NCBI GenBank assembly: GCA_013397935.1
Contig: VZRN01000255.1
Span: 286,814 to 350,813, forward strand
Origin: Dasyornis broadbenti
Taxonomy: Eukaryota; Chordata; Aves; Passeriformes; Dasyornithidae
Direction: 5' to 3'
Length of the DNA: 64,000 nucleotides
Under the pieces are notes generated by a model, which did not search any database, was not told the origin of the DNA, and worked only from the letters and a program-made list of their open reading frames with translations. Numbering within the stretch: the first letter of the stretch is position 1; each line of letters starts with the position of its first letter. Positions 13,356-24,230 of the stretch are shown piece by piece. Position numbers and translations under genes: made by a program.

Positions 13356-16300
13356 CCCGCCCCCCCCCCCCCCCCCCCAGTGGATAAATTTCATTTGGCA
13401 AAACTATTGTTGTTTTGGAAAAGCATATTCTAAGTGAGGTTAATTTTCTGTCTGGAAGAATGAAATTCACTGCTTATCGCTCTGTGTGAGCCTTAGCACC
13501 ATTTTATTTTGTATTAGCTCAGTTCTGTGAGTAGTGGATCTCATTGATGCGAAGTAGGGAATCAAACAAGAAACGTTTTTGAAAGCGAGTACACAGATCT
13601 GTGTGTTAGATGGTATCTATTAATATTAATAGTATTTTATTAGTATTTTAGCGAGTGGTGGGGGAAAGATTGCTGCTCCAGCTACCATTGAATAAACAGT
13701 AAGATATGACTAGGAATCTGCACACCAAAGGTGTTATGGACACCTGAAACTTCTGCTGAAGTGACTAAATAATGAAGTTGTAGAAATACAGCTAACAACT
13801 GGAAAAGCAGCAGTTCCTAGGAGCTGTTGCTCTGCTATTAACTAGTGGGATTCCCTTAAGAGTTGAGTTGATTTCTTCAAGCAGGTCAGTCTCACCTTTC
13901 ATAAGTCATACTGTTGTCTGGCATTTTATAGAAGTCATGTAGGGATGATGTTAAGAAAAGGACAAATTTACTGCCTGAGCCAGAAGGCAGGCTTACAAAA
14001 AGCAACTTCTTTCAGGACACGAAAAGGTCTTTGTTGTGTGGCCTTGATCTTTTTGTGCTTTGACCCTTATTTTATAGCATTGTCACTCTGACCTTAAATC
14101 TTTGAAAGCAGACATGCAGCAAATTTAGCCCTTTACAAGTGGGGTTTCGTTAGGAGCTATGGGCCTGGTTATCTGTACGCATTATAGTCCCATACAGTAC
14201 TGAGATGTAACAAAATCTCAAATTAAGATTTGTGATTTGGCATAGTATAAATAATTATTGATTATATATAAGGCAATTTTTAAAAAAAATATATTGCTCT
14301 GTTACTGGTCTATGATTTATAATTATTTACCAATTTGAGATAAGACAGCAGCTAGGAAGGTGGTCTGGCTAATGCTGATTTTTTCACTTTCCCAGAAGTA
14401 CTTTGGAAATTGATCCTGTGCACAGACCACCAGGCTTTCTGCAAAAGCTACTTGAATATTCTGTTGAGGACAAGAAATGCTTTGCTGTACATTCTAGAGT
14501 TAGAAGATTTAAACAGTAATACCTGCATGGCCTTCTTTCATAAAAGACTGTGCCAGCTTAGGAGAGCACAAAATTTTACATGAGGCCTGTTAAATGAGCA
14601 AGTCTTCTGAGAACTTAATAAAACTAATCCTTTTTTAAAGAAAACCTGAAATAATTGAATGTAATAAAAAAGTAATAGTTGGTAGATTTTAATTTTTTTT
14701 TAATAATTTATTATGTTTAAGAGGAGAACCTGTTTTCCTGTCCTGATAACTTTACATTATATAGCTGGTTTGTGTTGTACAGTCGTTTGGAGAGGGATTG
14801 TCACGTTTTCTTTTATCAGCAATGATTCTATATACTTCAGGTTTTGTGAACTTCAACTATAATAATAGGATTATCTTTTCTGAATATAATAGTGTAATAA
14901 TCTAATGCTACCTTTACTGGAGAATTTGAAAATATTTATCTTTTTTAGTAATTTTTTTAATCCGAAAAGGTGTCAGAAAATTTTTTTTATTACTCATACA
15001 GAAACTGAGGATGATATTTTTAGACAGATATGGCATTCTTTTTGATAGATCCACTATAGCCAGTTTTAATATTTTTTTTTGTGATTAAACTGGGGGGAAA
15101 GGAACATTTTAATTACTACTGTAATGAAATATAAAACTTACTTTGTAGAACTTAGAAAATAGCTTCTCCATTTTTCTCAATTTTGTATGTGTCCTTTCAA
15201 GCAGAAAGAATGCTGGTACAGATTGAAAGTGTTCACACAGTTTTCTTCCTGTGTGCTTGCCAAAGGTGCAGGGAAGACAGATTTTTAAAAGTTGTGTGCA
15301 AGCTATACCAGTGCAGTCAAGAGGGATCTGGAAAGCTTTTCTGAAATGCAGTTTTTACAAACTCTGCTAGAACTTGGAGCTTGTTACACTTTACAAGTTC
15401 CCTGTAAAGTGTTTCATATAGCAATCTAGTTGATGCATTAACTTTTGACAAAACACTTTTTAGAAGCTGTGAAAAGAGGTGGGAGGGGTTAGTCTTATTC
15501 AATTTTATTTTTAAGCTACATTTGATTGTAAAATACACTGATAATATACCAAACTATACATTGATACTTTTTTGTGTGTTATGTCAGCTTCCCATAATTA
15601 TGATTTTTTTTTTTTAGCTAGCAAGCTATAAATATTGACATACTGTACTTGTTCAAGTCAGACCTTTACCTCCCTACCTTTAGTTTCTTGCCTTTCACAG
15701 AAATCCACTACATCCTGTTTTCTATTCATCACTCCAGTAGAAGCATCGATATTGCAGAACCAAGAAACTGTCTTCGTTTTGGTTTGTCTTCCTGAGTGCA
15801 ATCAGTGGAGGGGTGCACCTCATACAAAATAATGAGTCAAACTAGTATAAGCAGTAGCTGGAGTCTTAGATTAAGTAAAAAGGGTGTAAAACAGAATTTG
15901 ATGATAAGAGTCCTTAACTGCACTTCTGAATTTCCAGGTATTTTTATACTTCTGAATTTCTCAGTGATTTTACTTCCTGGTTTTTATTTTTAGCTGGCTT
16001 TGTTATTTCATGTTTATCTTATGCAGTAGTTCTCCAGCTAGTCTAAATCTGTTTGTTCATGATCCTTGGAGAGATGGCTGGACACATGATATAGATTCTC
16101 CAAATTTAGCAGCAGTAAATTTCAGTAATCAGCAGTCATCTGCTTCACTTTAGTTATTAATACTTTACATTGCAAAAAATGTAGTTCTCCCAGTCTTTTG
16201 CCATGGTTATATGGGGGGTATTGTTGACATAATCAGGAAAGAGTTAACATGCAATCTCTTTTTTTCCTTTTTTTTCATGTCAAAGTTTGTGCTACCAAAA

Positions 16301-17990
16301 CTCTAAATTGGTGCTAGTTACCTCTGTTCAAATATTCGTCTTTATGTTCAGAGAATTATTTAAAGCATTAATTGTGATTTTTTTTTTTAACAACTTTATA
16401 ATAGAGTTAGAAATATTCAGCTGCTTGCTAGAAGGTATAGGAGGAGCTTTTATACACAGAGAGTGTGGATAAGCTTGGTTCTGAATTACTGCACCTCTTT
16501 GAGGTGAAGTGAGTCAAATTTATTGCTGTATTAGTAATTTAATTAAAAAAAAAAACCACATACCACCCTAGCATGAAATTGCTAAATTAGAGACAGATTT
16601 TTTTTTTTAATTTTATTTTATTTTTTCTTTTTAGAACTGCAGTCTTAAACACAAATTAAAAATCTCACTTTAGGAGAAGAGCAATCAAGGTATATAGTTT
16701 ATTCTCTTAATTCTTCTTCCTCTGACCACAAAGTAACCTCAATTAAGTTGAGTGAATTAACTGAGTATCTTATGTTATGCCTGAACCAAATAATAATGCA
16801 CTAGTAGCCTAAAGTACACTGTTACCTTTAAAATTAATATTCTGAAATATTTCAGTGGAATCTTTTCTTCTTTTAAAAAATACCTGCATGTCGCTTTAAA
16901 GGCTGCTGACCACAAATTAGAAGGAAAGATGGTTTCTTAACAAAGGAACAAGAAGGTGGGATTAAAAGAATATCCTTCTAAATCTAAGATTTAAGAATGA
17001 CCAAGAGTTATAAATTCAAGTATGTTTGCAGTATAAATATTGCAGTGTTAAGTATGCCTATGACAAAAATAAAATGAAACTATTGTTTAAACATGGAGGG
17101 AGGGCTGTAAACAGTGTATGAGAAAGATACAGCTACATACCCTTTTAGATCTTACAGTCTTAGAGAATGGAAGTGTTCAAATTTCTTGATAGTGAACAGT
17201 GAGATTATCTCTATTTTTTTTTTTCCCAGATTAGTTCAATAAAACCCCAAAAGTATTTTCAGCAAGTGTTGAACTGTCAGTTTGTTTATTCATATTTAGT
17301 GGTGTGTTAGTGACACTGAACTGTGAGAGGAGAGCTTGGCAAATTCACCAGCAGTTGTCCAAAAAGCTACACTGCAAAATATCCTGTCTAACACAGAAGT
17401 AACTTACTCTATTAATGGAATGCACAGAGCAGGACACACTTGTCAAAGATGCCCCATTTCGTGCTGTGCCATCTCAGTGCAAACCGTGTCTCATTTCTAG
17501 TTTAAGCTAACCTGGGAAAACTGAGATATGAACATGTAATTGCCTATGGAGCAGTGTAGCACTGGTGGACAAATGTAATGCTTTAGCCTGTGGAACACTT
17601 AAGTCTTCAAGTTCATGTTCAGTTTCCTAATTTTAAAATGAAATAAGGCTGGGAAAGGGTCACAATGAACAGTGAAGCAATAGCCTTGCTTTCATACTGA
17701 GTCTATGTTGCCTTGCATTAATAGTAACAAAAACAATGGAATATGGTTGTGGGCAATGGTGTATAACACTAACGACGAGGCAGATGTTTTGGCCAAGAAG
17801 TATCAAGAGAGTGCTTGTATTGTATGAGCAAAAGGCACAAGATAAATGTTTTATTTTACATCGTGTTTGTGGGTATTAGAGAGAACATAGAGTATTAAAT
17901 ACAAAGACCTTGATATGTTGTACTCCGAGTCACTGACCTGTCAGATTGCAGGCCTAGTGGTACCTTCTGGATATAATACATTACATAGAG

Positions 17991-18051
17991 GTTTAAAGAG
18001 CTTATTAGTAGTTATAGTAGCATTTAAGGAGCTTATTAGTACGTATAGTAG
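17991..18051 (+). repeat. Two-copy ~31-bp tandem repeat
   Basis: Two adjacent copies of a unit starting TTTAA and ending TATAGTAG, with a few mismatches (for example GTAGTTATAG versus GTACGTATAG). It is a local duplication with no known function. Confidence 0.65.
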
Positions 18052-18264
18052 CCAGAAATTGACTTGTAGCTGGTTTTCATAGGGTCAGAAAAGATTGAGT
18101 TTGGCTTGGTGTTGTCGTAAACTCTTAACCATAAACAATAAAACCCGAAAATGATATTTTATATTGGGCTTGGTCTTTGATAAATCAACTAAGAAATACT
18201 GAAATCAAGGAAAGGTTCCTTCATTGCTTGGGAACCACTCCAATTGCTAAAACAAGCACAAATA

Positions 18265-18293
18265 CATACACACACACACACACACACACACAC
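18265..18293 (+). repeat. (CA)n microsatellite
   Basis: About 14 CA dinucleotides in a row followed directly by a T run. A common simple repeat, probably length-polymorphic. Confidence 0.9.
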
Positions 18294-19514
18294 TTTTTTT
18301 TTTTAACAGTTCCAGTAGCTTTTTTCAAAGAACATTCCTGACTTGTATATGTGAGCCTGCTTCTGTGGAATTTCAGTTCTAATCTTCAGAATCCTTCTTC
18401 TTCAGCAGAGCTCTTGCTTTTAGGGACTTGGGAAATGCAATAGAGCTGCTTGCATACATGATTCCCAGCTTTTATTGAGGTCTCCTTTATCTGTCTGTCT
18501 CTCATCCACAGACCCCACTCTTAAGACACAAGGGTGGAGGTAGGAGAAGCACTCTCAGTAACAACTATATTGACTTTATGACCAAAACATAATGATACAC
18601 AGCTTTGTGCAGACACTCCTGGATCTCAGTAGATTCCTGGCTTAGCTATCAGTGCACTTCTTATCTTAGACTTCCTCCTTCCATCCTTTTCCTGTTCTGC
18701 AACCCCTTTTCCCCTGTACACTGCCTTCAATTTTGTGTGAAAATTTACTTATGCTGCTTGCAGATGAAATCTATTTTAATAGCAGTGTAGAAAATATGTA
18801 GTCACATTGTGTTGAATTTTGGGATGGTTGGCTTCTTTTAGGGCATTCTGTAGCAAAGTTTAAAAAATAACCAGCAACAAAACACCCTCCAAAATCATAA
18901 AAAAAAAAAAAAAAGAAGAAAACACAAACAACCCGGAATCTTGTAATTCATGTAAGGTTTTGTGTTCATATTTTTTATGGGTGGGTGGAATTACCTGCAA
19001 GTTTTCTTACTAATGTACTTACTGTAGAAAATAGAATAACAGTTCTGCCAAGTCTTCATTTATGGTGTGCATAGTTTAATTTTAGAGGAATTTAGTTATG
19101 CAACAGAAAAAAACCCACCACACTTAAGCTAGAACCTGAAAGCAACCAGGCAATTGAAAGAATAGTATCACTTAAACACATGGAGTTTCAAATGAAGAAT
19201 TTGGCCTGAATGTAAAAGACAGAAGTGCACTTCCAAAGGTATTAAATGTTGCAGCTGTCTAAGTGAAATAATTTTCTTTCAATCTTTTAAGGTAAATCTA
19301 CAAGTACTTTCTCTTGCTAGAGAATATTTTTCATACTCTTTTTCCAGAAAAGTTGAAATAAATCTCCTACTGCTGGCCAGCATTTTTGCTCAAATCTATC
19401 TTCATCTTTGCTTTCTACGTATATGTATTCATATACACACACACGTATATATATGGTGGAGATGTCATCTTTGCTTTTTCCTCTCTGGGCTTATGCCTAG
19501 TGGAGTTTCTTCAG

Positions 19515-19592
19515 GGAGGAGACCAACTGTCAGAGCATACCTTCACAGTTTAGGTTTATTTTGACTTTGCATTCCTGCTTTGGTTCACCATG
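19515..19592 (+). ncRNA. Weak candidate DLEU2 exon upstream of mir-15a
   Basis: A 78-base segment follows an acceptor-like TTTCTTCAG and ends at CCATG with a strong donor, GTAAGT. It lies ~1.3 kb upstream of the mir-15a hairpin on the same strand. The donor is good but the acceptor pyrimidine tract is short. It could be a chance pair. Confidence 0.2.
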
Positions 19593-20853
19593 GTAAGTTG
19601 GGTAAGTTGTGCCTATTTAACCTTGTTTGCCTATTTTAGCTATCTGATTTAAAAAACATTGGTAGTAAGACATAGAGTCGGGGTAAGTGTTAATATAGCT
19701 GTGCATTTATAAAACGTACTGGAAATGGCACTTTGAAACAGTTGCTAAAGTTAGCATTCCTACCTGGATAAACTATATAAAAAGTGTTGCTTCAGCTACC
19801 TGTAAGTTTACACTGGCAATCTCACTTTAATTGGCACATTTGTGGCAATGGACTCTTCTAGCAGATATTGTTGTCCTGTATTACTGTAGGAACAAAAGTA
19901 GGAAGGGAGAAAAGAAAAACTCCACAATCCTTTCCCCACGTGGCCTGCCAAATCTCTTTTTGTGCTTCCAGATAGCCCTGTTAATTTCCAGAAGTTGTTT
20001 ATCATGACCTGACTAGAAGGCTTATTGCTATGGTGTGCTTGGAGTGGAGTGGAGTGCTTGGGTCCGTGCTGTGTAAGTAGCTTTTGTCTTGACAGTTTAG
20101 TGTAAAAACATTAAAGACATCATCATTCATGTTATCTAGGGAACCAGTGAAAGGACTACACACACTTAAATCTCTGGCATACTTTAGTCTAAGAAAATGA
20201 TACCTAGCAAGAGTGTGAACTCCAGATCTCTTGCCTACTTCAAGTAAAGTAGCATGGTTATTCTAGGCTGAGGACAGATGTACAACTGCTCATAACAAAT
20301 AAGTTACTGTTGTGGGGGGCGGAGTTTAATACATTTTTTCCCCTAAAATTAATTAAGAACACACTTTTAAGTCAGTCTACCCAAAAATTGCAGTAAGGAC
20401 TAGCTGCAGAGCTTACTAATGGCTTGAGGACTGATACAGTAGTTGACAAAAGCATATTTTGAAATTAGCTCTTATTCTCTTACATATGAAAGTTGTTGGG
20501 GTTTTTTTTTTCACATCTGAGTTTCCAGATGACCAAAAGTTAGATTAGAAAATAACTCAGACTTTTTTGTTCTCTTTTGAAGTAAACATCTGCATAAGCT
20601 TTAGTTCCTCTAATCAGACACACAATTGTCCAGTTTGTGGTTCATGTCCCATTAAGGTATTATGCACAGTTGACAATGAAGTCTAGAGCTTCACTGTAAA
20701 TAAACAGTCAGCTTGGCAATGGACAGAAGTTTTATAAACATTTTGTAGTTCATTAATACAGCTAATGTTACTACATGAAAGCTAAAGTTCAATAAGAAAA
20801 TTCTGCATTCACCTCTCAGTGTATGTTTCCATTTTCTTGAAGCATGGTAGACG

Positions 20854-20936
20854 CCTTGGCATAACGTAGCAGCACATAATGGTTTGTGGGTTTTGAAAAG
20901 GTGCAGGCCATATTGTGCTGCCTCAAAAATACAAGG
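20854..20936 (+). ncRNA. MIR15A: mir-15a microRNA precursor
   Basis: An 83-base hairpin. The 5p arm (20867-20888) matches the vertebrate miR-15a-5p sequence as I know it, with seed AGCAGCA; the 3p arm (20904-20925) matches miR-15a-3p and pairs with it across a GTTTTGAAAAGGTG loop. The precursor boundaries follow the chicken and human entries as I recall them, CCTTGG at the 5' end pairing with ACAAGG at the 3' end. A CNNC motif (CATC, 20941-20944) sits 16-19 nt past the 3p end, where SRSF3 is known to aid Drosha. miR-15a represses BCL2, cyclins and other cell-cycle genes. It is expected to be processed from DLEU2. In mammals pri-mir-15a is a poor Drosha substrate that needs the adjacent mir-16-1 hairpin (cluster assistance through ERH and SAFB2); the close spacing here would allow the same. 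Confidence 0.97.
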
Positions 20937-20994
20937 ATTTCATCACCCTGAAGAGACATACCACATATGAATTAGTCAATCTTGTGATGCTGAT

Positions 20995-21078
20995 GTCTGT
21001 CATACTTTAGCAGCACGTAAATATTGGTGTTAAGACTGTAAATATCTCCAGTATTAACTGTGCTGCTGAAGTAAGGCT
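20995..21078 (+). ncRNA. MIR16-1: mir-16-1 microRNA precursor
   Basis: An 84-base hairpin 58 bp downstream of mir-15a. The 5p arm (21008-21029) carries the same AGCAGCA seed and ends TTGGTG, the form I recall for chicken miR-16, where human has TTGGCG. The 3p arm (21048-21069) matches miR-16-1-3p and pairs closely with it. A CNNC motif (CTTC, 21084-21087) lies 15-18 nt beyond the 3p end. The function is shared with miR-15a: both load into Argonaute and target the same sites in cell-cycle and survival mRNAs. Both hairpins lie in what should be a DLEU2 intron. Confidence 0.97.
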
Positions 21079-21675
21079 AGCCACTTCTGCACGCGAGTCA
21101 TGGAACAGGACATTCATTGCATGTATTTCCTATGCCTTTTTGTTGCTATAAATTTGTATATTGTTTATTTATGAACATTATCTTAGCTTTTGTTTGTATT
21201 TTCATTTATTCAGAAACTATATTTAGAACTTCATAGTATCTGATGGTAAATATAGAATAGAAATATATATAACTTTGCTTTGGTTTACGTGAAAACAACT
21301 TTTTAAAGAAGTCATCTCAAGCTACACCTGTCTAACAATGCTTTGGTAAGTGTTTGTTTATATATTTAAAAACTACAAAAATTACATTACTTTAATTGTC
21401 AGTATCTCTTTGTTAAAACTCTTAAAACTGTTCATTTTTACAGCCTTTTCGAAATTAGTGGAACTGGGAAATTTTTGGTCATTCTTTTAGCAAAGAGAAC
21501 TCGTAAAGAGAAAGTGCCTTCTAAATTTTTTAGCAAAACTTATTAAACACTTAATTCCCTAAACCACTGGGCTATAGACAGGTAACAGTTTTATGGTTAG
21601 AAGTTTAAACTGTTTACCTGACTGTGAATTTACTAATTTTTTTTCTCATCTTCCACTAAGATTTTTCTCTTGCAG

Positions 21676-21770
21676 GAGAATCTTTCATTGAGTTGATTGA
21701 AATTACTGCAGTGAGAATGGAAATTACTTGGGCTCCTTTCCTTTTAGAAGCTGCATGCAAGAACTGTGTG
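21676..21770 (+). ncRNA. DLEU2: Candidate DLEU2 exon just downstream of mir-15a/16-1
   Basis: A 95-base segment is preceded by a strong pyrimidine-rich acceptor (ATTTTTCTCTTGCAG, ending 21675) and followed by a consensus donor (GTGAGT at 21771-21776). It lies ~600 bp downstream of mir-16-1 on the same strand. This is the best flanked exon-like segment in the AT-rich part of the window and fits the human arrangement, where the two microRNAs sit in a DLEU2 intron. It has no clear protein-coding role. I assign DLEU2 by position, not by sequence comparison. Confidence 0.5.
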
Positions 21771-21776
21771 GTGAGT

Positions 21777-23884
21777 CAAATGTAGACTAATGGTTATGTA
21801 AATGTCACTAATTTTAGATACAGATCTGAAAGTGTGTTTCCTTTTAAGATTTATTTTCTTCACTATCATGACTCAGTATCACTTGCTAATCTAATTTTAT
21901 TAGCCCTGTTGTATTTTACCATTTAAAATACACATACCTTATTCAAGTTAATATATCATATAGATGTTTTAAAAGGAGGAGAAAAGCTTATCTGCACTGG
22001 AGATTTATTTTGATTTTAGCCTTCACAGGCCTGCTACTGGTGCAGTTGCACAGGTACAAACATGATGTAGATGAATATGAATCCAAGTTGTTAAAATTCA
22101 TACATTTGCATTATTTGCATATTTCAGAATTTCAGCCTGGTGAAAATCACAGTCTCTTTGTCTACTAATGCTATGGATTTGAACTGGTAAAATTACTGAT
22201 GGCTAAAATTCCCAATTTAGTTCAAACCTGAGCAGTTCTCAGCAGCAAAGCTATGCAGAATTAGATAGCTTACAACTTTTCATAAAGAACACTTCTGTGT
22301 GCACATTTACCTACTACAGGTCTCTTAAGATACATGACCAAAATGAGGCTGACTACTTAGAAAAAAATATCCTGTCTGGCTCAGAGCTGGATAGCTTTCT
22401 CATTGAGTTTCTTCAAGTAGCATTGTGTTGTACTTGCTTATTTGTAGCTGTTTAATGTTAAAGATCGGCACATACATTTCAACCATTTGAAAACTTAGAA
22501 GTGGTTGGAAAGACCAAAATCTAGGAATTACAAAAGAAAAAGATGTTATTCTTCCACTATGCCACTTCCCTTAAAGGTCACTGATTTTTTTCAGCATGCT
22601 GCAGACTGGTACTTGCAGCAGACCATCCATCCAGTTGCATTTGTAGATCTAGTATTTTAATGTACCCAGGATTTTTCCCAAGGACTTCTATAAGTAGATG
22701 TGAATCTTAAAAGCTGACCAGAGTCTTGAGAGCATACAATAAGTAAGTCTATTTGCATGGCTTTGTAAAAGTCCAGTGGCCAAAGCGTTTTTTCCTGACT
22801 ACTTCATTGTGCCCATGTTGGCTTTTGTGCAAAGAGTGAAACAAACTGTGCTTCCTTCTGGTTCACCATGCAAACTCCCATCACTGGCACAAGGGCAGGA
22901 AATAGCAGGGAGCAGGAAGAAGCAGAAGGGCAAAGGTTGGACTGCCTTGTTTGGTGGCCCTAGCGGCTTAGAATAGTTCAGTGACATGATGAAAACACAG
23001 TTTGAGCATTTGCAGAACCAGAGGTCAACTGAGGAACCGAAGTTCCTGTCTGGATTAAGAAAACTACTTCAATTGCTTATGAAGGCCTACTCAAATGATT
23101 CAGTTCCTAAACCTTTGAAAAGGATGTTACATTTCTCGCATGGTTCACAGGTGGCTTAATATTAGCAGTTATGTTTTCCAGAGGTTTGCCTGTATTGGCA
23201 GTGCCATAGGCAGTGTCTGGATCAAATTCACTTCATATTGCAGCTCTGGGGTCCTAAGGACTGTGCCTGATGTAGGAAAGGAAGGCTCCCTGTTTTCAGT
23301 TCAGGTGCTTATTTTCTGCTGGGCTTAGGAAATATATGGGAAAAAGATGTTTAATTCACATAGAAGGCAAAGAAAAGATAGACCTGCTTGAAAATAAACT
23401 GAAACTAGTAGCTCTATGTGAGTGAAGACAATTAGTGTGAGGAGCATGTCTAAAAATCTGATGTAGAAAGGTTGGAGCTGAGAACAGTTATGGGAAGGAC
23501 AGATCTGATGAACTGGAAAATCAGAAGGATTGAAATACATTGGGCAAAGATTTGGAGTTTTATTTCTTTCTTGAAATTGGAAGAAGCAGCAGCCTGATGG
23601 AGTGGATCTGGCTTGAGGCAAAGAGAATGAGTCAGGCTTGGAGAAAGGAGCTTGCACTCTTCGGATCATTCCCAATATTCACTAGAGTGCTGTGCACTTA
23701 AGATCCAGAAGGGAATGTAGACTGTTTAGTAGTAGCTTTTGCTGTCATATGGGAAATCATTGTCAATTTCATCCCCTTCATCATATTCCACATAGAAGAG
23801 GGCAAGCTGATTGGTACCCTCAGCTACTTCATGGATTTTGGTCCTGAAAAGGAATCCCAAAATAAGAGTAGTTGAAGTTGTAAG
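21777..23884. other. Non-coding DNA, probable DLEU2 intron
   Basis: No recognised gene or repeat family. Short reading frames near 22.8-23.7 kb (up to 116 residues on the - strand) have no recognisable domain and no splice or start context that would support them. Confidence 0.4.
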
Positions 23885-23887
23885 GGA

Positions 23888-24230
23888 GCTCTCTTTGGAG
23901 ATCATCTAGTTCAGACAGGGTGAGGCAGAGCAGTTTCTTTACGGCTGTGTCCAGTAGGTTTTGAATATATTCAAGGATGGAGATTCTGCAGCCTGTCCTG
24001 TTCAGCTAGAATTTTTTGCAGTTCATTTTGTACCTGTTGCCTCTTGTCCTGTCACTGGACACAACTGAGGAGAACCTGGTGCTGTCTTCTTTACTCTCCC
24101 GTACCCCTGCCAGCAGGCATTTAGAAACATTGCTGAGATCACACAAACACAAGCCTTTTCTTCTCCAGGCTGGAGTCTCAGCTTTCTCAGCCTTTCTTCA
24201 TGTGATTCTTCAGTTCTCTCATTGTCTTTC
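23888..24230 (-). mobile_element. Degenerate CR1-type LINE fragment
   Basis: Read on the + strand it begins with GGAGATCATCTAGTTCAGAC and runs through phrases typical of inverted CR1 3' ends: a CTTGTCCTGTCACTGGACAC block, then TTCTTCTCCAGGCTGGA and CTCAGCCTTTCTTCATG. It is 5'-truncated and diverged, with no intact reverse-transcriptase frame. It is an old dead copy; any frame across it is an artefact. Confidence 0.75.

Larger units (their letters stand above)
4892..19514. other. AT-rich non-coding DNA, probable DLEU2 introns
   Basis: No supported coding region. Visible content includes a pyrimidine-rich run of ~100 bases at 6416-6515, a G-run at 11787-11805, an assembly gap at 13331-13355 next to a C homopolymer, a short diverged tandem repeat near 18000 and a CA microsatellite at 18265-18293. 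All reading frames are short, and the longest proteins resemble nothing I recognise. Confidence 0.45.

Noticed and set aside
23325..23675. 116-residue - strand frame
   Set aside because: No recognisable domain, no splice context and no composition change. Treated as chance.
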